Source: Planctomycetota bacterium
GTDB taxonomy: Bacteria; Planctomycetota; OFTM77
Length of the DNA stretch: 64,000 nucleotides
Assembly: GCA_029260795.1 (NCBI GenBank)
Contig: JAJDCO010000024.1
Coordinates: 1 to 64,000, forward strand
Direction: 5' to 3'
The notes beneath the pieces are model-generated. The model saw nothing but the letters and a program-made list of their open reading frames with translations, was not told the DNA's origin and searched no databases. Numbering within the stretch: position 1 is the stretch's first letter; every line of letters starts with the position of its first letter. A program made the translations under genes and the position numbers. Shown in pieces: positions 8,102-20,131 of the stretch.

Positions 8102-8626
8102 ATGAAGCCACCCCGAAAGATCCGTGTCGGATCGCCTGTTCGGACGGCCATTCTCGTCGCCTGCGCGCTCATGCTCGTGGGGGCCTTCTGGGCCCTCGAG
8201 GCCTCGGAGCCCGTGTCGGCGAACGCGAATGCGAGTGCGTCCGACGAGACCTTCATCGGAACACGCACCGACGATGGCATGGATTACATGACCTTCGATG
8301 TGCCGCGCACCGTCGAGGCGCCGCGCGGGGAGGCCGAGGTCTACGAGTTCCATGGTCGGCTGGAGAACCTGCCGATTCCCGAGCCGGAGTCGGGCGACAA
8401 CGAGATCCTGTCGGGCATCTGCGTTCTCGGCGTCTGGAACGACCACCTCGTCAAGTCGCGCGACCAGTCGGGGCCGCCGCTGCTGGTGAAGGCCTTGGAG
8501 TTCGAAGCGCCGTACCATCCGGTGTGGCCGCTCCCCGGAGGCCCGACTCCCCGGAGGCCCGGCTCCCCGGAGGCCCGACTTCATTCAGTCGGGTGGGAGG
8601 TCGCGCGATCGTTCTACGCGTCCTGA
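8102..8626 (+). CDS. Anchored/exported protein with repeat-derived C-terminus
   Basis: This 174-residue protein starts with an N-terminal membrane segment (TAILVACALMLVGAFWAL, about residues 15-32). A compact domain follows (FIGTRTDDGMDYMTFDV, YEFHGRLENLPIPEPESG, SGICVLGVWNDHLV). I do not recognise the family. From about residue 144 (position 8531) the frame enters a dispersed repeat: three 16-bp units encode the GGPTPRRPGSPEARL stretch and the adjacent palindrome encodes the last residues. The true C-terminus has therefore probably been replaced by repeat DNA. The domain before it looks like a soluble exported module. Confidence 0.6.
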   Translation: MKPPRKIRVGSPVRTAILVACALMLVGAFWALEASEPVSANANASASDETFIGTRTDDGMDYMTFDVPRTVEAPRGEAEVYEFHGRLENLPIPEPESGDNEILSGICVLGVWNDHLVKSRDQSGPPLLVKALEFEAPYHPVWPLPGGPTPRRPGSPEARLHSVGWEVARSFYAS

Positions 8627-8772
8627 TGAAGGATCGGTCGTTCGCTGGGGCGAGACGAGCCGGCGAAAACCTCCCGCGCTTCGTTCGTCATCGCCTCGTC
8701 GAAGGACCCTCCAGCGGACTGAAGTCCGCCCTCCGGTTCGCGGCCTGGCTTCAAGTCGGGTGGTAGGTCGTC
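8531..8772. repeat. Tandem plus palindromic dispersed repeat (families A and B)
   Basis: Three 16-bp tandem units (CTCCCCGGAGGCCCGR) occupy 8531-8578. They are followed by a palindrome (CCCGACTTCATTCAGTCGGG, 8574-8593) and TGGGAGGTCG. A second palindromic module, CCAGCGGACTGAAGTCCGCC..., lies at 8711-8738, and the block ends at 8772 with another GGGTGGTAGGTCG. The same two modules occur together at 12746-12965 and 60947-61053. Confidence 0.75.
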
Positions 8773-9044
8773 CGCCGCGAATCGGTCGATCGGGCGGCGA
8801 CGCGCTGTCGATCGCGCACCCGGCTGCGATCCTCGCGCCTCGATCGAGGCGCAGTCTCGAGAGAAGGCGCTTGATGTGATCTTCGGAAGATGCTTTTGTA
8901 CAGTGGGTTAAGTGCGTTCCGCCTTCGCGCGTGACGCGCGGACCTCCCTTGGGGAAACCCTCTCCCCCGTCGAGCCCTGCTGGGCGACGGGGAGCCGATT
9001 TGCACCATGAGTATTGCATCACGAGGAGCTCGAAGGCTGTGACT

Positions 9045-10019
9045 ATGACTCGTCTCGTATTCTTGATCTGCCTTGGCTGGAGTGCAGGCAGCGCTCGAGC
9101 TCAAGAGTGTCCGGGCGATCCCGGTTATGTCCTGACGGTCGACCGGGCCCTTCCCACCGGCGCGATCGTCCATGCGACGCTCGACACTCCCGGTGCTGCC
9201 AAGGCCCTGGTCCTGTTCTCGACCGGGCCCGGACCCACCCGGAGCGTCTTCGGGGATCTCTGCGTTTCGTTTCCGCTGGAGGCGCCTCCGTTTCCAATGG
9301 ACGTTCCGGCTTCGGGTCAGCAGGCCTTCGATTGCCACGTCCCCTGCGAATCGAAGTTCGTCGGTCGCAAGATGTATCTCCAGTTCGTCGCCCTGCTCAA
9401 CGACTTCAGCCAGTTCGGGCGGTCGAACAGTGCCGAGGTCACCTACTTCGACGGCGGCTGCGGAGAGACCTGCCCGACGCCGGCCGACGCCGATCGCTTC
9501 GGCCAGGCGGGTGGCCACGCCGTGACCTTCGGTTGCGGCACCGAGCCGGACGTGAAGTACGTCTTCACCGGGGGCGAGGAGCGCTTCACCGAGTATGGTG
9601 ACAAGACGGCGAGCCTGACGGGCCTCTTGGTCGATCCGAACGACTCGAACAACGCTTGGCGCATGAACATCGAGTTCGCCGGGCGCATCGACCCGGGCGA
9701 GCCAGTGCCCACGGGGAGCCCGAAGAAGGAGCTCGCCCCGGAAGCCTACATCGAGAACGGCGGACCGGTCGACCCCGCGACGTGGCGCTACTACTTGGTC
9801 ACGGCTGGCACGCTGACCGGCGAGCGCAACAATGTCGGCTGCACGATTCAGGTCGCCCGCATGGGCCCGGCCTTCCAAGTCGGCGATGGCGCGAGTGGGA
9901 AGAACATTCGCTTCGGCGCCAGCGGTTGGCTCGATCTGATTCGGACCTGCCGCGATGGCGTGCCTGTCGCCTGCACCGGCGACATCAACATCGATCTGAT
10001 CGCCTGCCCACCTCGCTGA
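9045..10019 (+). CDS. Secreted protein of unknown function
   Basis: This is a 324-residue exported protein with a signal peptide (RLVFLICLGWSAGSARAQ). The mature part has many Cys pairs (ECPGDPGY, DCHVPCESKF, DGGCGETCPTPAD, TCRDGVPVACTGD), suggesting a disulfide-stabilised extracellular domain. It has a two-part layout: an Ig-like first half with Gly/Pro-rich strands, then a segment beginning near residue 160 (CPTPADADRFGQAGGHAVTFG). I do not recognise a named family. ATG 9045 was chosen because the signal peptide begins there, with GGAG about 17 nt and GAAGG about 8 nt upstream. Upstream, a hairpin with stem CCCCGTCG/CGACGGGG lies at about 8968-8995. Confidence 0.65.
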   Translation: MTRLVFLICLGWSAGSARAQECPGDPGYVLTVDRALPTGAIVHATLDTPGAAKALVLFSTGPGPTRSVFGDLCVSFPLEAPPFPMDVPASGQQAFDCHVPCESKFVGRKMYLQFVALLNDFSQFGRSNSAEVTYFDGGCGETCPTPADADRFGQAGGHAVTFGCGTEPDVKYVFTGGEERFTEYGDKTASLTGLLVDPNDSNNAWRMNIEFAGRIDPGEPVPTGSPKKELAPEAYIENGGPVDPATWRYYLVTAGTLTGERNNVGCTIQVARMGPAFQVGDGASGKNIRFGASGWLDLIRTCRDGVPVACTGDINIDLIACPPR

Positions 10020-10076
10020 ACTCGCCCGTCCGGTGCCAGAGCTTCGATCCGTCGGGCTCGGGCACCGGTGCGGTGC

Positions 10077-12745
<2,669 letters not shown>

Positions 12746-12965
12746 GTACCGGAGGCCAGGCAGCACCGGAGGCCAGGCTTCAGCCTGGTGGAAGAGCGTC
12801 CTCCTCCAGTCGGTCCGGGCGAATGAGCCGAAGGTTTACCGAGGCGCGTGGAGGTATCCACGATCGGTCGACCCTGCGGTGGGAGTCTGACCGTCCAGCG
12901 GGCTGACGCCCGCCCTCCGCTGCGGTCCGCAGGTCTGCCGAGGCGCGTGGAGGAATCCACGATGC
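12746..12965. repeat. Dispersed palindromic repeats (families A and B)
   Basis: Two tandem ACCGGAGGCCAGGC units (from about 12749) are followed by a palindrome CCAGGCTTCAGCCTGG at about 12773-12788. The B module CCAGCGGGCTGACGCCCGCC lies at 12894-12913. A direct repeat GAGGCGCGTGGAGG(T/A)ATCCACGAT occurs at about 12840 and 12939. The stretch separates icd from the next gene; no coding sequence is seen. Confidence 0.7.
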
Positions 12966-13070
12966 GGCCCGGGTGTGGTGACTCCGCGACCCGAATACCT
13001 TAGGGTGGGCGTTCCGAATGCGCCCGGCAGCCGGCGACTCGAGTGGTGGCTCATCGTGGAGAAGCGGACC

Positions 13071-14042
13071 ATGCGACGATGCCCAGAGATCCTTCTCGTC
13101 GGGGCGTTCCTGTTCTGCCTGAGTGGGGCAATGCGAGCCCAAAAGGCTTCGGAGGAGCAGCCGAGTCACGTCCTCACCGACGGTGACACCGTGACGATTC
13201 CGTTCGAGCTGGGGCCCTCCGACATCTTCTTGAAGGCGCGAGTCAACGGCGTGGAGCTTCGACTGGTGCTCGACAACGGCGTGCTCTGGGACTCGCTGCT
13301 GCTCTACGGTCGCCCCAAGCTCGACGGGCTGGAGCTCGAGATGGACGGAGCCACGCAGATCGGCCAAGCGGGTGACGCGAACGCGACCGAGGCCAACACG
13401 GCCTCGGGGATTACGGTGGAGCTGCCGGGCGTGGAGCTCCGGAACCAATCGGCCGTCGTGACGCCACCCGACTCGCGCTTCAGCCAGCTCTTCGTCGGAC
13501 ACGACGGCATCATCAGTGGCTCCTTGTTCAGCCACTACATCGTCGCGATCGACTTCGACGAGCGGAAGATCCGACTCACGGCCCCGGAGGCGTTCGACCG
13601 CGAAGAGGCCGGCGAGGCTCTGACGATGTCCCCTTCCGGGCGGGGCAGCATGGGCGTTCCTTGCACGCTGCTGCTTCCCGGCGGCAAGCACGTGACCCTC
13701 CATCCGGCGCTCGATCTGGGCGGCGTTCAGCCACTGCTGCTGTACCTCGAGAATCGCCCGGACATCCCCGTGCCCGATTCGGCTCGAGCGGGCGACGTAG
13801 CGATCGGAGAGCGCGGTTTCCTCGGTCCGATCCCCGAGCTTCGGATCGGCTCCCACACACTGAAGAACGTGACGACGGGTTTTACGAAGCACCCGGCTCT
13901 GATGGGTCCCACCTGCGATGGGCTGCTCGGCCTGCCCCTCCTCGCGCGCTTCAATTTGACCTTCGACTACGGATCCAAGCAGGTCTACCTGAAGCCGAAT
14001 CGACGCTTCCACGATGCCTTCGAGCCACCACGGCGGCGTTGA
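13071..14042 (+). CDS. Exported retropepsin-like aspartic protease-fold protein
   Basis: This is a 323-residue protein with a signal peptide (LLVGAFLFCLSGAMRAQ). The first beta-barrel has the retropepsin-like pattern: FLKARVNGVELRLVLDNGVLWDSLLL, where the usual D-(T/S)-G is Asp68-Asn-Gly, followed by HDGIISGSLFSHYIVAIDFDERKIRL, the hydrophobic-Gly and flap-end motif. A second half repeats the plan with ALDLGG in place of DTG and DGLLGLPLLARFNLTFDY at the end. Two active-site-like Asp motifs in tandem suggest a pepsin-like gene duplication. The unusual DNG and DLG triplets leave it open whether it is an active protease or a binding fold. GGAG precedes ATG 13071. Confidence 0.7.
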   Translation: MRRCPEILLVGAFLFCLSGAMRAQKASEEQPSHVLTDGDTVTIPFELGPSDIFLKARVNGVELRLVLDNGVLWDSLLLYGRPKLDGLELEMDGATQIGQAGDANATEANTASGITVELPGVELRNQSAVVTPPDSRFSQLFVGHDGIISGSLFSHYIVAIDFDERKIRLTAPEAFDREEAGEALTMSPSGRGSMGVPCTLLLPGGKHVTLHPALDLGGVQPLLLYLENRPDIPVPDSARAGDVAIGERGFLGPIPELRIGSHTLKNVTTGFTKHPALMGPTCDGLLGLPLLARFNLTFDYGSKQVYLKPNRRFHDAFEPPRRR

Positions 14043-14189
14043 AGGTCGGGTCTCACGCAGGGGCGCGTCGGTAGGTCCGAGCGTGTGTGCGGCCCGCGTC
14101 GCAGGAACGAGCGAACGGTTCGAAACAGCTCGAGAGATCTCCCCGGACCAAGACCGAGTGGCTCGATCCGGGGAGCGTCGGGCGCGTTC

Positions 14190-15824
14190 TCAGAAGAGGT
14201 CGAGTCGGATTCCGCGGGTGGCGGAGAACCCGCCGACGGCGGCGGCATCGGCTACGAACCATTGCGCGAAGACGGCTTGTCCCGTCAGCTGAGGAAGATT
14301 CGGGATGGGCTGGATGACGGTGCCGTAGCCCTGTCCGGCTCCACTTCCCGACAGCGTCCGCGAGTAGAAGATCGGCGGGGGCGTGAGCGCCAGGTTGACG
14401 GGAATTCCGCGAAACTCCTGCCCGGGCAAACCGGCGTGCGCCGAGACGGCCAGAAGAGCCGGGGAGCCTCCCAGCGCTCCGTGAACGCCGAGCTTGAAGT
14501 CGGCGTTCGACAGGTTGGGGGGCGAGGTCGCGATCGGCTCCGGTGAGAATCCGCCTGCTCCCGGATGCGCTTGAGGTCCGAAGAGGGTGGGGTTGTCGAC
14601 GCCGGACTCGGAGTACAAGGTCGGTCGATCGAATGGCGGCGTGCCGGCGGCGACGCGCGAATCGGTCAGGCCGTTCTGCAGGAAGTTGACGAGATCGTTG
14701 ATCTGCTGGGGGCTGAGGCCGAGGGGATCGATCTGGGGATCCTGGTTCTGTCGAAAGTCTCCGCCACGGTTGTAGAACTCGACGACCTCGCGAAGGGTTT
14801 GAGCCGTGCCGGTATGGAAGAAGGCGTCTTTGGCGGCGACGTTTCGGAGAGACGGCGTCTTGAAGCGGCCGCGATCTTGGTTGTTGCCGGTCACGCCAAA
14901 GCGACCCAGGTCCTCTTGAAGTGGCCTCAGGCCGATGTTGTGGAACTGCCCATCCGAGAACAGCGGGCCACCGTGGCATCGTCGGCAGTTGGCGCGACCA
15001 TCGAAGAGCTGCAGACCCCGGCGTTGGCTCTGATTCAGGGCGTTCTGGTTGCCTTGGACGAAGGCATCCCAGGGTGTCTGGTTCGGGATGATCGTCCGCT
15101 CATAGGTCGCGATGGCGAAGGCGATCCGCTCAGCCGTGATCTGAGGATCGCCGAATGCCGCTTGAAAGAGACCCGGATAGCCGGGATTGGCAGCGATCGA
15201 CTGAGCGACGTCGTTAGGAAGATTGCTCGCCAGCCGGAGAGGTGCGGCCGTCTGAAGCTTGGCGATGATCTGCGTCCAGTCCCGATTCTCGTGCGCCATC
15301 TCCGCATCGCTGAGCGGAGGCCCGACGGACTGGCTCTCGAGGGCTCCCCGGTTGAGGATGCTCACCGTACCGGTTTGAGGATCGAGAAAGCGGCTGCTGG
15401 CGCGGCCATCCCAGAAGAGCTCGTTGAAGTATGCCGCGGTCAGGAAGCTCGGACTGTAACGTGACGTGACCTGGGGCTGGAAGCCGAAAGCCGAATGGGG
15501 GCGGTACGCTGCCTGAGCATCGGAGAGCACCACGCCCGGCGATCCGACCGTGTCGTCGGCCGTGTTGAAGATCCCGTCACTCCCGGGGTGAGCCGCGTTG
15601 CGTGGGTCGCTGCCGCCCGCTTCGAAAGCGTGGCAGGTGGCGCAGGCCATCGTGTTGTCGCTCGATACCTGCTCCTCGTAGAACAAGATCTTTCCGAGAA
15701 CGGCTTTGGTCGGCGTGACGGGGTTCTCGAACGGCACCGGTGGCGGCGGCAGCTGCGCGTCCGCTCTTCCGCCGAGCAACAGGACGAGCAGGGGGCTGAG
15801 AACGACGACGAGTCTCCCGAGCAT
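14190..15824 (-). CDS. Dihaem cytochrome c peroxidase (MauG/CcpA family)
   Basis: This is a 544-residue periplasmic protein with a signal peptide (LVVVLSPLLVLLLGGRADA). It has two c-type haem sites: CATCH (Cys61/Cys64/His65) and CRRCH (Cys280/Cys283/His284), the layout of bacterial dihaem peroxidases. Between and after them are family segments: KAVLGKILFYEEQVSSDNTMAC, NELFWDGRA, IAFAIATYERTI, FHNIGL and FKTPSLRNVA. The tail beyond about residue 440 is an extra low-complexity region rich in Pro/Gly (FSPEPIATSPPNLS), longer than in typical CcpA. Members reduce H2O2 with electrons from small cytochromes or oxidise a protein partner; which applies here is not evident. ATG 15824 is preceded by GAGGAG. 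Confidence 0.9.
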   Translation of the reverse strand: MLGRLVVVLSPLLVLLLGGRADAQLPPPPVPFENPVTPTKAVLGKILFYEEQVSSDNTMACATCHAFEAGGSDPRNAAHPGSDGIFNTADDTVGSPGVVLSDAQAAYRPHSAFGFQPQVTSRYSPSFLTAAYFNELFWDGRASSRFLDPQTGTVSILNRGALESQSVGPPLSDAEMAHENRDWTQIIAKLQTAAPLRLASNLPNDVAQSIAANPGYPGLFQAAFGDPQITAERIAFAIATYERTIIPNQTPWDAFVQGNQNALNQSQRRGLQLFDGRANCRRCHGGPLFSDGQFHNIGLRPLQEDLGRFGVTGNNQDRGRFKTPSLRNVAAKDAFFHTGTAQTLREVVEFYNRGGDFRQNQDPQIDPLGLSPQQINDLVNFLQNGLTDSRVAAGTPPFDRPTLYSESGVDNPTLFGPQAHPGAGGFSPEPIATSPPNLSNADFKLGVHGALGGSPALLAVSAHAGLPGQEFRGIPVNLALTPPPIFYSRTLSGSGAGQGYGTVIQPIPNLPQLTGQAVFAQWFVADAAAVGGFSATRGIRLDLF

Positions 15825-16070
15825 TTCTTGTCTCCTCGTGTGGTCCGAAGGCCGAGCCGGCCGGCGCAGGACCGGATCCAGCGTTGCGAAGGTGGATTCC
15901 GGAGCCCAGCATGTCAATCGGGACATGATGAGAAGATGACAGCAGCGCTTCTTTGCTCGATCTTGGGCCGAGAGGACCATCTCGACGTCGCGACGAAGCG
16001 GTCATCTTCCCATCATGTGGGTCGCCCTAGAATCGTCGCCTCCTGCCCCTCGGACACAGAAACTCCACCC

Positions 16071-16751
16071 ATGCGCGTTCTGCTCGTCGAAGACTCCAAG
16101 TCACTCCGGGACTCCGTCACCGCGGCGCTGCAAGAGTCCGGCTACGCCGTCGACTCGGTCGGAGATGGTGAAGAGGGGCTTTGGCTCGCCCAGTCAAACG
16201 ACTACGACGTCATCATCCTGGACATCCTGCTGCCGGGTCTGCTGGGGACGGCGGTTCTGGAGCGTCTCCGCTCCAACGGGAACCAGACGCAGGTGATCTT
16301 CCTGACCGCCAAGGACACCGTCGAAGACCGCGTGCGGGGGCTGCGATCGGGCGCCGATGACTACCTGATCAAGCCCTTCGCCTTGGAAGAGCTCCTGGCC
16401 CGGGTCCAAGCCCTGTGCCGTCGCGCGTATGGCCAGCGAAGCACGACGATTCGTGTGGGAGATCTCGAGCTGGACACGGCGGCTCGGCGAGCGACGCGGG
16501 CGGAAGGGGCCCTCGAATTGACCGCGCGCGAGTATGCCCTGCTCGAGTACCTAATGGTGCGCGCCGGCACGGTCGTCTCGCGCACCGAGATCGAGGCGCA
16601 CATCTACGATGAGCGAGCGAATCCGATGAGCAACGTCGTCGACTCGGCAATCTACTCCCTTCGCAAGAAGCTCGCCGGTGCGGATGGACTCGCTCCGCTC
16701 ATTCACACCCAACGTGGGCAAGGCTACGTTCTCGAAGAGAGAAGGCCCTGA
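16071..16751 (+). CDS. OmpR/PhoB-family response regulator
   Basis: This is a 226-residue transcription regulator. The receiver domain (residues 1-115) has the acidic pair Glu7/Asp8, phosphoacceptor Asp51 in IILDILLPG, FLTAKD (Thr switch) and the conserved Lys in YLIKPFALEEL. The C-terminal winged helix (about 130-225) shows LELTAREYALLEYLMVRAG, VVSRTEI, and HTQRGQGYVL. It is the partner of the kinase that follows one base after its stop; together they form a classical two-component operon that would control genes in response to an envelope or periplasmic signal. The targets are unknown. The start is set by the first codon of the receiver strand. Confidence 0.95.
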   Translation: MRVLLVEDSKSLRDSVTAALQESGYAVDSVGDGEEGLWLAQSNDYDVIILDILLPGLLGTAVLERLRSNGNQTQVIFLTAKDTVEDRVRGLRSGADDYLIKPFALEELLARVQALCRRAYGQRSTTIRVGDLELDTAARRATRAEGALELTAREYALLEYLMVRAGTVVSRTEIEAHIYDERANPMSNVVDSAIYSLRKKLAGADGLAPLIHTQRGQGYVLEERRP

Positions 16752-16752
16752 G

Positions 16753-18219
16753 TTGAGATCGATTCGACGAAAGCTGGTCGTCTCGCTGGTGGTCTGGCTC
16801 GGTCTGCTTTGGATCGTCGCGGGAGCGACCGTCTATCTCTCCGTCCGACAGGGGCTGATCGCGACCCTGGATGGAGAGCTGACGAGCAGCGCCTCAGCCA
16901 TCCAGGCGCGGCTGCGAACCAGCCCACACGGACCTCGGCCCGGCGATGATTCTACAGAGCCCTTCGATCTGCCGAGCGGTTCCTTCTTCCAAGCTTGGCG
17001 GGCCGAGGAGGACGAGCCTCTGCAGCAATCGGCCAGCTTGGGCGATCGGACCCTCCCCCGGCCTGCCGACCTGGATGCTCGCCCGACATTCTGGGATCAC
17101 GAGCTTCCGGGAGGAGAGCGGGTCCGAGTGCTGGGCATGCGAGTAATGCTTCTCGAGGAGCCGCCGGACCCCCTGGGCCGGAACCGGGGGAGGGGGCCGG
17201 GAGCCGACCACCGGCCGCCACGACGTCCGCCGCCTCCCCGGCCGCGAAGGATGAGCTCACCGGTCTCGGCGGACATCGTGGTGGCGAGTCCACGGGAAGA
17301 GCTGGATCAGACCTTGGCTCTCGTGCTCGGAGGCATCGCCGCGGTCGGCAGCCTGGGAGCCCTGATCGCGGCCTTCATCGTCGTCTTGGCACTCCGTCAC
17401 GGACTGAAGCCACTTCAAGACGTCGCCGGCCGCGTCAGCTCCATCGATGAAAAGTCCCTCGGCTGGCGATTCGCGACCGAAGGGATGCCGATCGAGATGC
17501 TGCCGATTTGCGAGTGCCTCAACGATCTCCTCGCTCGCCTCGAGCAAAGCTTCGAGCGAGAGCGTCGCTTCAGCTCCGACCTGGCGCACGAGCTGCGCAC
17601 ACCCGTCGCCGAGCTCAAGGCGTTGGCGGAGGTGGCGGTCCGCTGGCCGCATCGAGCGTCGCCTCGAGACTACGAGCAAGTCTTGGCCATCAGCGAGCGC
17701 ATGCAGAGTCTTCTCGAGAGCCTGCTGGCGCTCGCCCGTTGGGAGGCGGGCTCGCAGGGGAGCGTTCGAGAAGAAGTGGTCGTCTCGCAGATCGTCGAAG
17801 AGGCGTGGAAACCATTCGCCGAGAGAGCCGGCGAGAAGCGACTGGTCGTCGAGTGGCGAATCCGGAGCGAAGCCGTTCTCACCACCAACCCGAGGATGCT
17901 CGACCTCATCCTTCAGAACCTCTTTTCGAACGCCGTCGAGTACACGCCGGAAGGAGGCGTCGTTCGGATCGAGGCGGGGCACGGCCCGAGCGGACTCTTC
18001 GAGCTCTCGATCTCCAACTCGACGGTCGACCTCTCGCCGGACGTCGTACCCCATTTGTTCGAACGGTTCTGGCGCTTGGACCTTGCCCGCACGGATTCGG
18101 CCCACATTGGCATCGGTCTGTCCCTCGCCCGAGCCTGCGCCGAGGCTGTCTCACTCGAGCTCACCGCCTCCCTCGACGGCGAGCTCCTGAGCTTTTCGCT
18201 GCGGGCGACTGAGGCCTGA
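16753..18219 (+). CDS. Sensor histidine kinase, EnvZ/QseC-like architecture
   Basis: This is a 488-residue membrane kinase. The order is transmembrane helix 1 (about 8-30), a periplasmic segment with a striking Pro/Arg-rich stretch (about 140-166), transmembrane helix 2 (about 188-213), HAMP, the dimerisation domain with RFSSDLAHELRTP (phospho-acceptor His279), and an ATPase domain with N-box LQNLFSNAVEY. The G1 box is degenerate (SISNSTVDL) as in QseC-type kinases, and the G2 box is GIGLSLARA. TTG 16753 is proposed as the start because it follows the regulator stop by one base, has GAGAAGG upstream, and the anchor begins at once; an upstream GTG at 16678 would lie inside the regulator gene. 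Confidence 0.9.
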   Translation: MRSIRRKLVVSLVVWLGLLWIVAGATVYLSVRQGLIATLDGELTSSASAIQARLRTSPHGPRPGDDSTEPFDLPSGSFFQAWRAEEDEPLQQSASLGDRTLPRPADLDARPTFWDHELPGGERVRVLGMRVMLLEEPPDPLGRNRGRGPGADHRPPRRPPPPRPRRMSSPVSADIVVASPREELDQTLALVLGGIAAVGSLGALIAAFIVVLALRHGLKPLQDVAGRVSSIDEKSLGWRFATEGMPIEMLPICECLNDLLARLEQSFERERRFSSDLAHELRTPVAELKALAEVAVRWPHRASPRDYEQVLAISERMQSLLESLLALARWEAGSQGSVREEVVVSQIVEEAWKPFAERAGEKRLVVEWRIRSEAVLTTNPRMLDLILQNLFSNAVEYTPEGGVVRIEAGHGPSGLFELSISNSTVDLSPDVVPHLFERFWRLDLARTDSAHIGIGLSLARACAEAVSLELTASLDGELLSFSLRATEA

Positions 18220-18221
18220 CT

Positions 18222-19955
18222 TCAAAGGCCTTCGCAGCTTCCGGCTGCTCCGGGCTTCGGTCGATAGATCGGGACGGGCACCTCTTCGCCGCGGACGGAG
18301 AAGCGAAGCTCTCGCTCCGCATCGTCCTCCAAGATCCGAACCGTCACGAACGGCTCGCCGGTTCCCTCCGAGAACTGGAAGGACGTGCAACGTTGGCCAT
18401 CACGGAGGCCCGCTTCGAAGGCATGCGAATCGGGGCGTACGCCGCTCACGAGGCCCGTGTCGCGGATGGCGTGGGTGTCGAAGCCCGGATCGACGGTGAA
18501 CACTGCGCCTCGCTCGCCCGACAGACACGGCTCGAAGAGATCGAGCGGAAGCTCGAGCGGAGCACCGTCGAGCAGGATGGCTCGGAGGCGTTCGCAGATT
18601 GCCGGGCTCGTGAGCGATTCGATGCGGGCCAGGAGACCGGGCGTGCTGACGCGGGAGCCCTCGGACCGGGCTTCAGTGGCGAGCGCGCGCATCAGGTCGT
18701 CGAGGGAGCGCTCGCCGCTCGAGCTCTGGCGGAGCTCGTGATCGATGAGTGAGGCGACCAGATCACCGCGCAGGTAGGCCATGCGGTGGGTGGACTCGTC
18801 TTCCCAGAGATGCTCGCCCAGGAACTGATTGGAGCGGGTCTTGGCTGGCGAGAGTGCGTGCTCTCGGATCGTGGCATTCAAGATCTTGGCGTAGGTCTCG
18901 AGGTCGACCCGGCCCGCTCGCCAAAGGAGCCGACGCGCGTAGAAGTCCGTGAATCCTTCCGAGAACCAGGCCGCATACTCGACGGGCTCCTCGCGAAGGA
19001 TGAGCAGGCCGTTCCAGTGGTGGAACATCTCGTGGGCCAACAGGTGATCGATGCCGCGACCGGGGCGGCCCTCCTCGCCCAAGGACATGCCGTCCTTGAC
19101 GAAGACTGCGAAGGACTGCGTGAGCCCCATGCCGCTGCGCGTGCTTCGATTCCACGCGGGCAGCCCGACCGGCGTGAGGCTCACCAGGAACCAAGGCAGG
19201 GAGTCGTCGGCGAAGAAGGCTCGCTGCTCGTCGACGATCGCCCGGGCCAGCTCGACGAACTCCTCGTCTTCGAAGGGCCAGCGGTCGCCTTCGATGGCCA
19301 CGACGAGTCGTTGCTCGCGGATCTCGCGATGGTGCAAGCGCAGCTTCTCGCCGGCGACCCAGACCGTCCCGCCGAGCTCGGCCGGGGAGGCCGTGAACTG
19401 CACGTCTCCGATGCCGAACGAAGAGACCGTCGTCCAGCCGGCCGCCTCGAAGCCCTTCCAGTCGACGGCGACGGTGAGCGGATCCCAGTCCCCGAGGTGT
19501 CCGGGCCGCAGCAGGGCCAAGGATCCACTCAGGTGCACGCGATGAGATTCGATGAGCGGTCGAACGAAGTCGGACGGATCTGCGCTCACGCGGTTCGAGT
19601 TCAGCAAGAACGAGTACGAGCACTCGATGCGAGCTCGAGGCGCATGCTCGAGCGTCCAGCGGTTCGGCGCTTCCCGAACGGGCTTGCCTGTGACGTGAGC
19701 GCTCGACGCGTTCGGTGGCCACCATCTCATCGCGACGTCGACGAGATCGGCACCGCCGGCGGCACCCGCGACGCTCTCTGCGACCATGAATGTGGTGTGC
19801 GTCGAGTCGTTCGCCCGATACCGGAGCCGAATCCGGATCCCCGAATGCTCGTCGCTGCCTGGGGTCGCCGGCAGGAGCGCGATCCGGTAGTGCAGGACGG
19901 GCTCCTCGATGGACGGTCCGAGGCTCCACAGAAAGAAGGCGGCCCATATCCACAC
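18222..19955 (-). CDS. M61-like gluzincin peptidase, exported
   Basis: This is a 577-residue protein whose N-terminus is a membrane or signal segment (WIWAAFFLWSLGPS). The zinc motif is HEMFHHW (His308, Glu309, His312) and the third ligand is Glu333 in SEGFTDFYARR, the HExxH-(~20)-E spacing of gluzincins. With the DSLPWFLVSLTPVGL and HRMAYLRGDLVASLIDHEL regions and a C-terminal PDZ-like piece (TGLVSGVRPDSHAFEAGLRDGQ), it resembles M61 glycyl aminopeptidases or related families. It probably cleaves peptides outside the cytoplasm. The gene is convergent with the kinase: their stop codons are 3 bp apart. Confidence 0.85.
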   Translation of the reverse strand: MWIWAAFFLWSLGPSIEEPVLHYRIALLPATPGSDEHSGIRIRLRYRANDSTHTTFMVAESVAGAAGGADLVDVAMRWWPPNASSAHVTGKPVREAPNRWTLEHAPRARIECSYSFLLNSNRVSADPSDFVRPLIESHRVHLSGSLALLRPGHLGDWDPLTVAVDWKGFEAAGWTTVSSFGIGDVQFTASPAELGGTVWVAGEKLRLHHREIREQRLVVAIEGDRWPFEDEEFVELARAIVDEQRAFFADDSLPWFLVSLTPVGLPAWNRSTRSGMGLTQSFAVFVKDGMSLGEEGRPGRGIDHLLAHEMFHHWNGLLILREEPVEYAAWFSEGFTDFYARRLLWRAGRVDLETYAKILNATIREHALSPAKTRSNQFLGEHLWEDESTHRMAYLRGDLVASLIDHELRQSSSGERSLDDLMRALATEARSEGSRVSTPGLLARIESLTSPAICERLRAILLDGAPLELPLDLFEPCLSGERGAVFTVDPGFDTHAIRDTGLVSGVRPDSHAFEAGLRDGQRCTSFQFSEGTGEPFVTVRILEDDAERELRFSVRGEEVPVPIYRPKPGAAGSCEGL

Positions 19956-20131
19956 GATGCGATCTCCTCACGAGGACGGAAGCTCGGGGTCGGAACGACA
20001 GTCTAGACGCTGGAGACCCGAGATTCGTTGAGGGGTGCCGACCGATGTCGTTATGGTGGCAGGGACGTGAACGTGCGAGCTGGGATCGGAGCGGCGTTGA
20101 GCGCCGCTGCCTGACAATTGGAGACGAGAAG

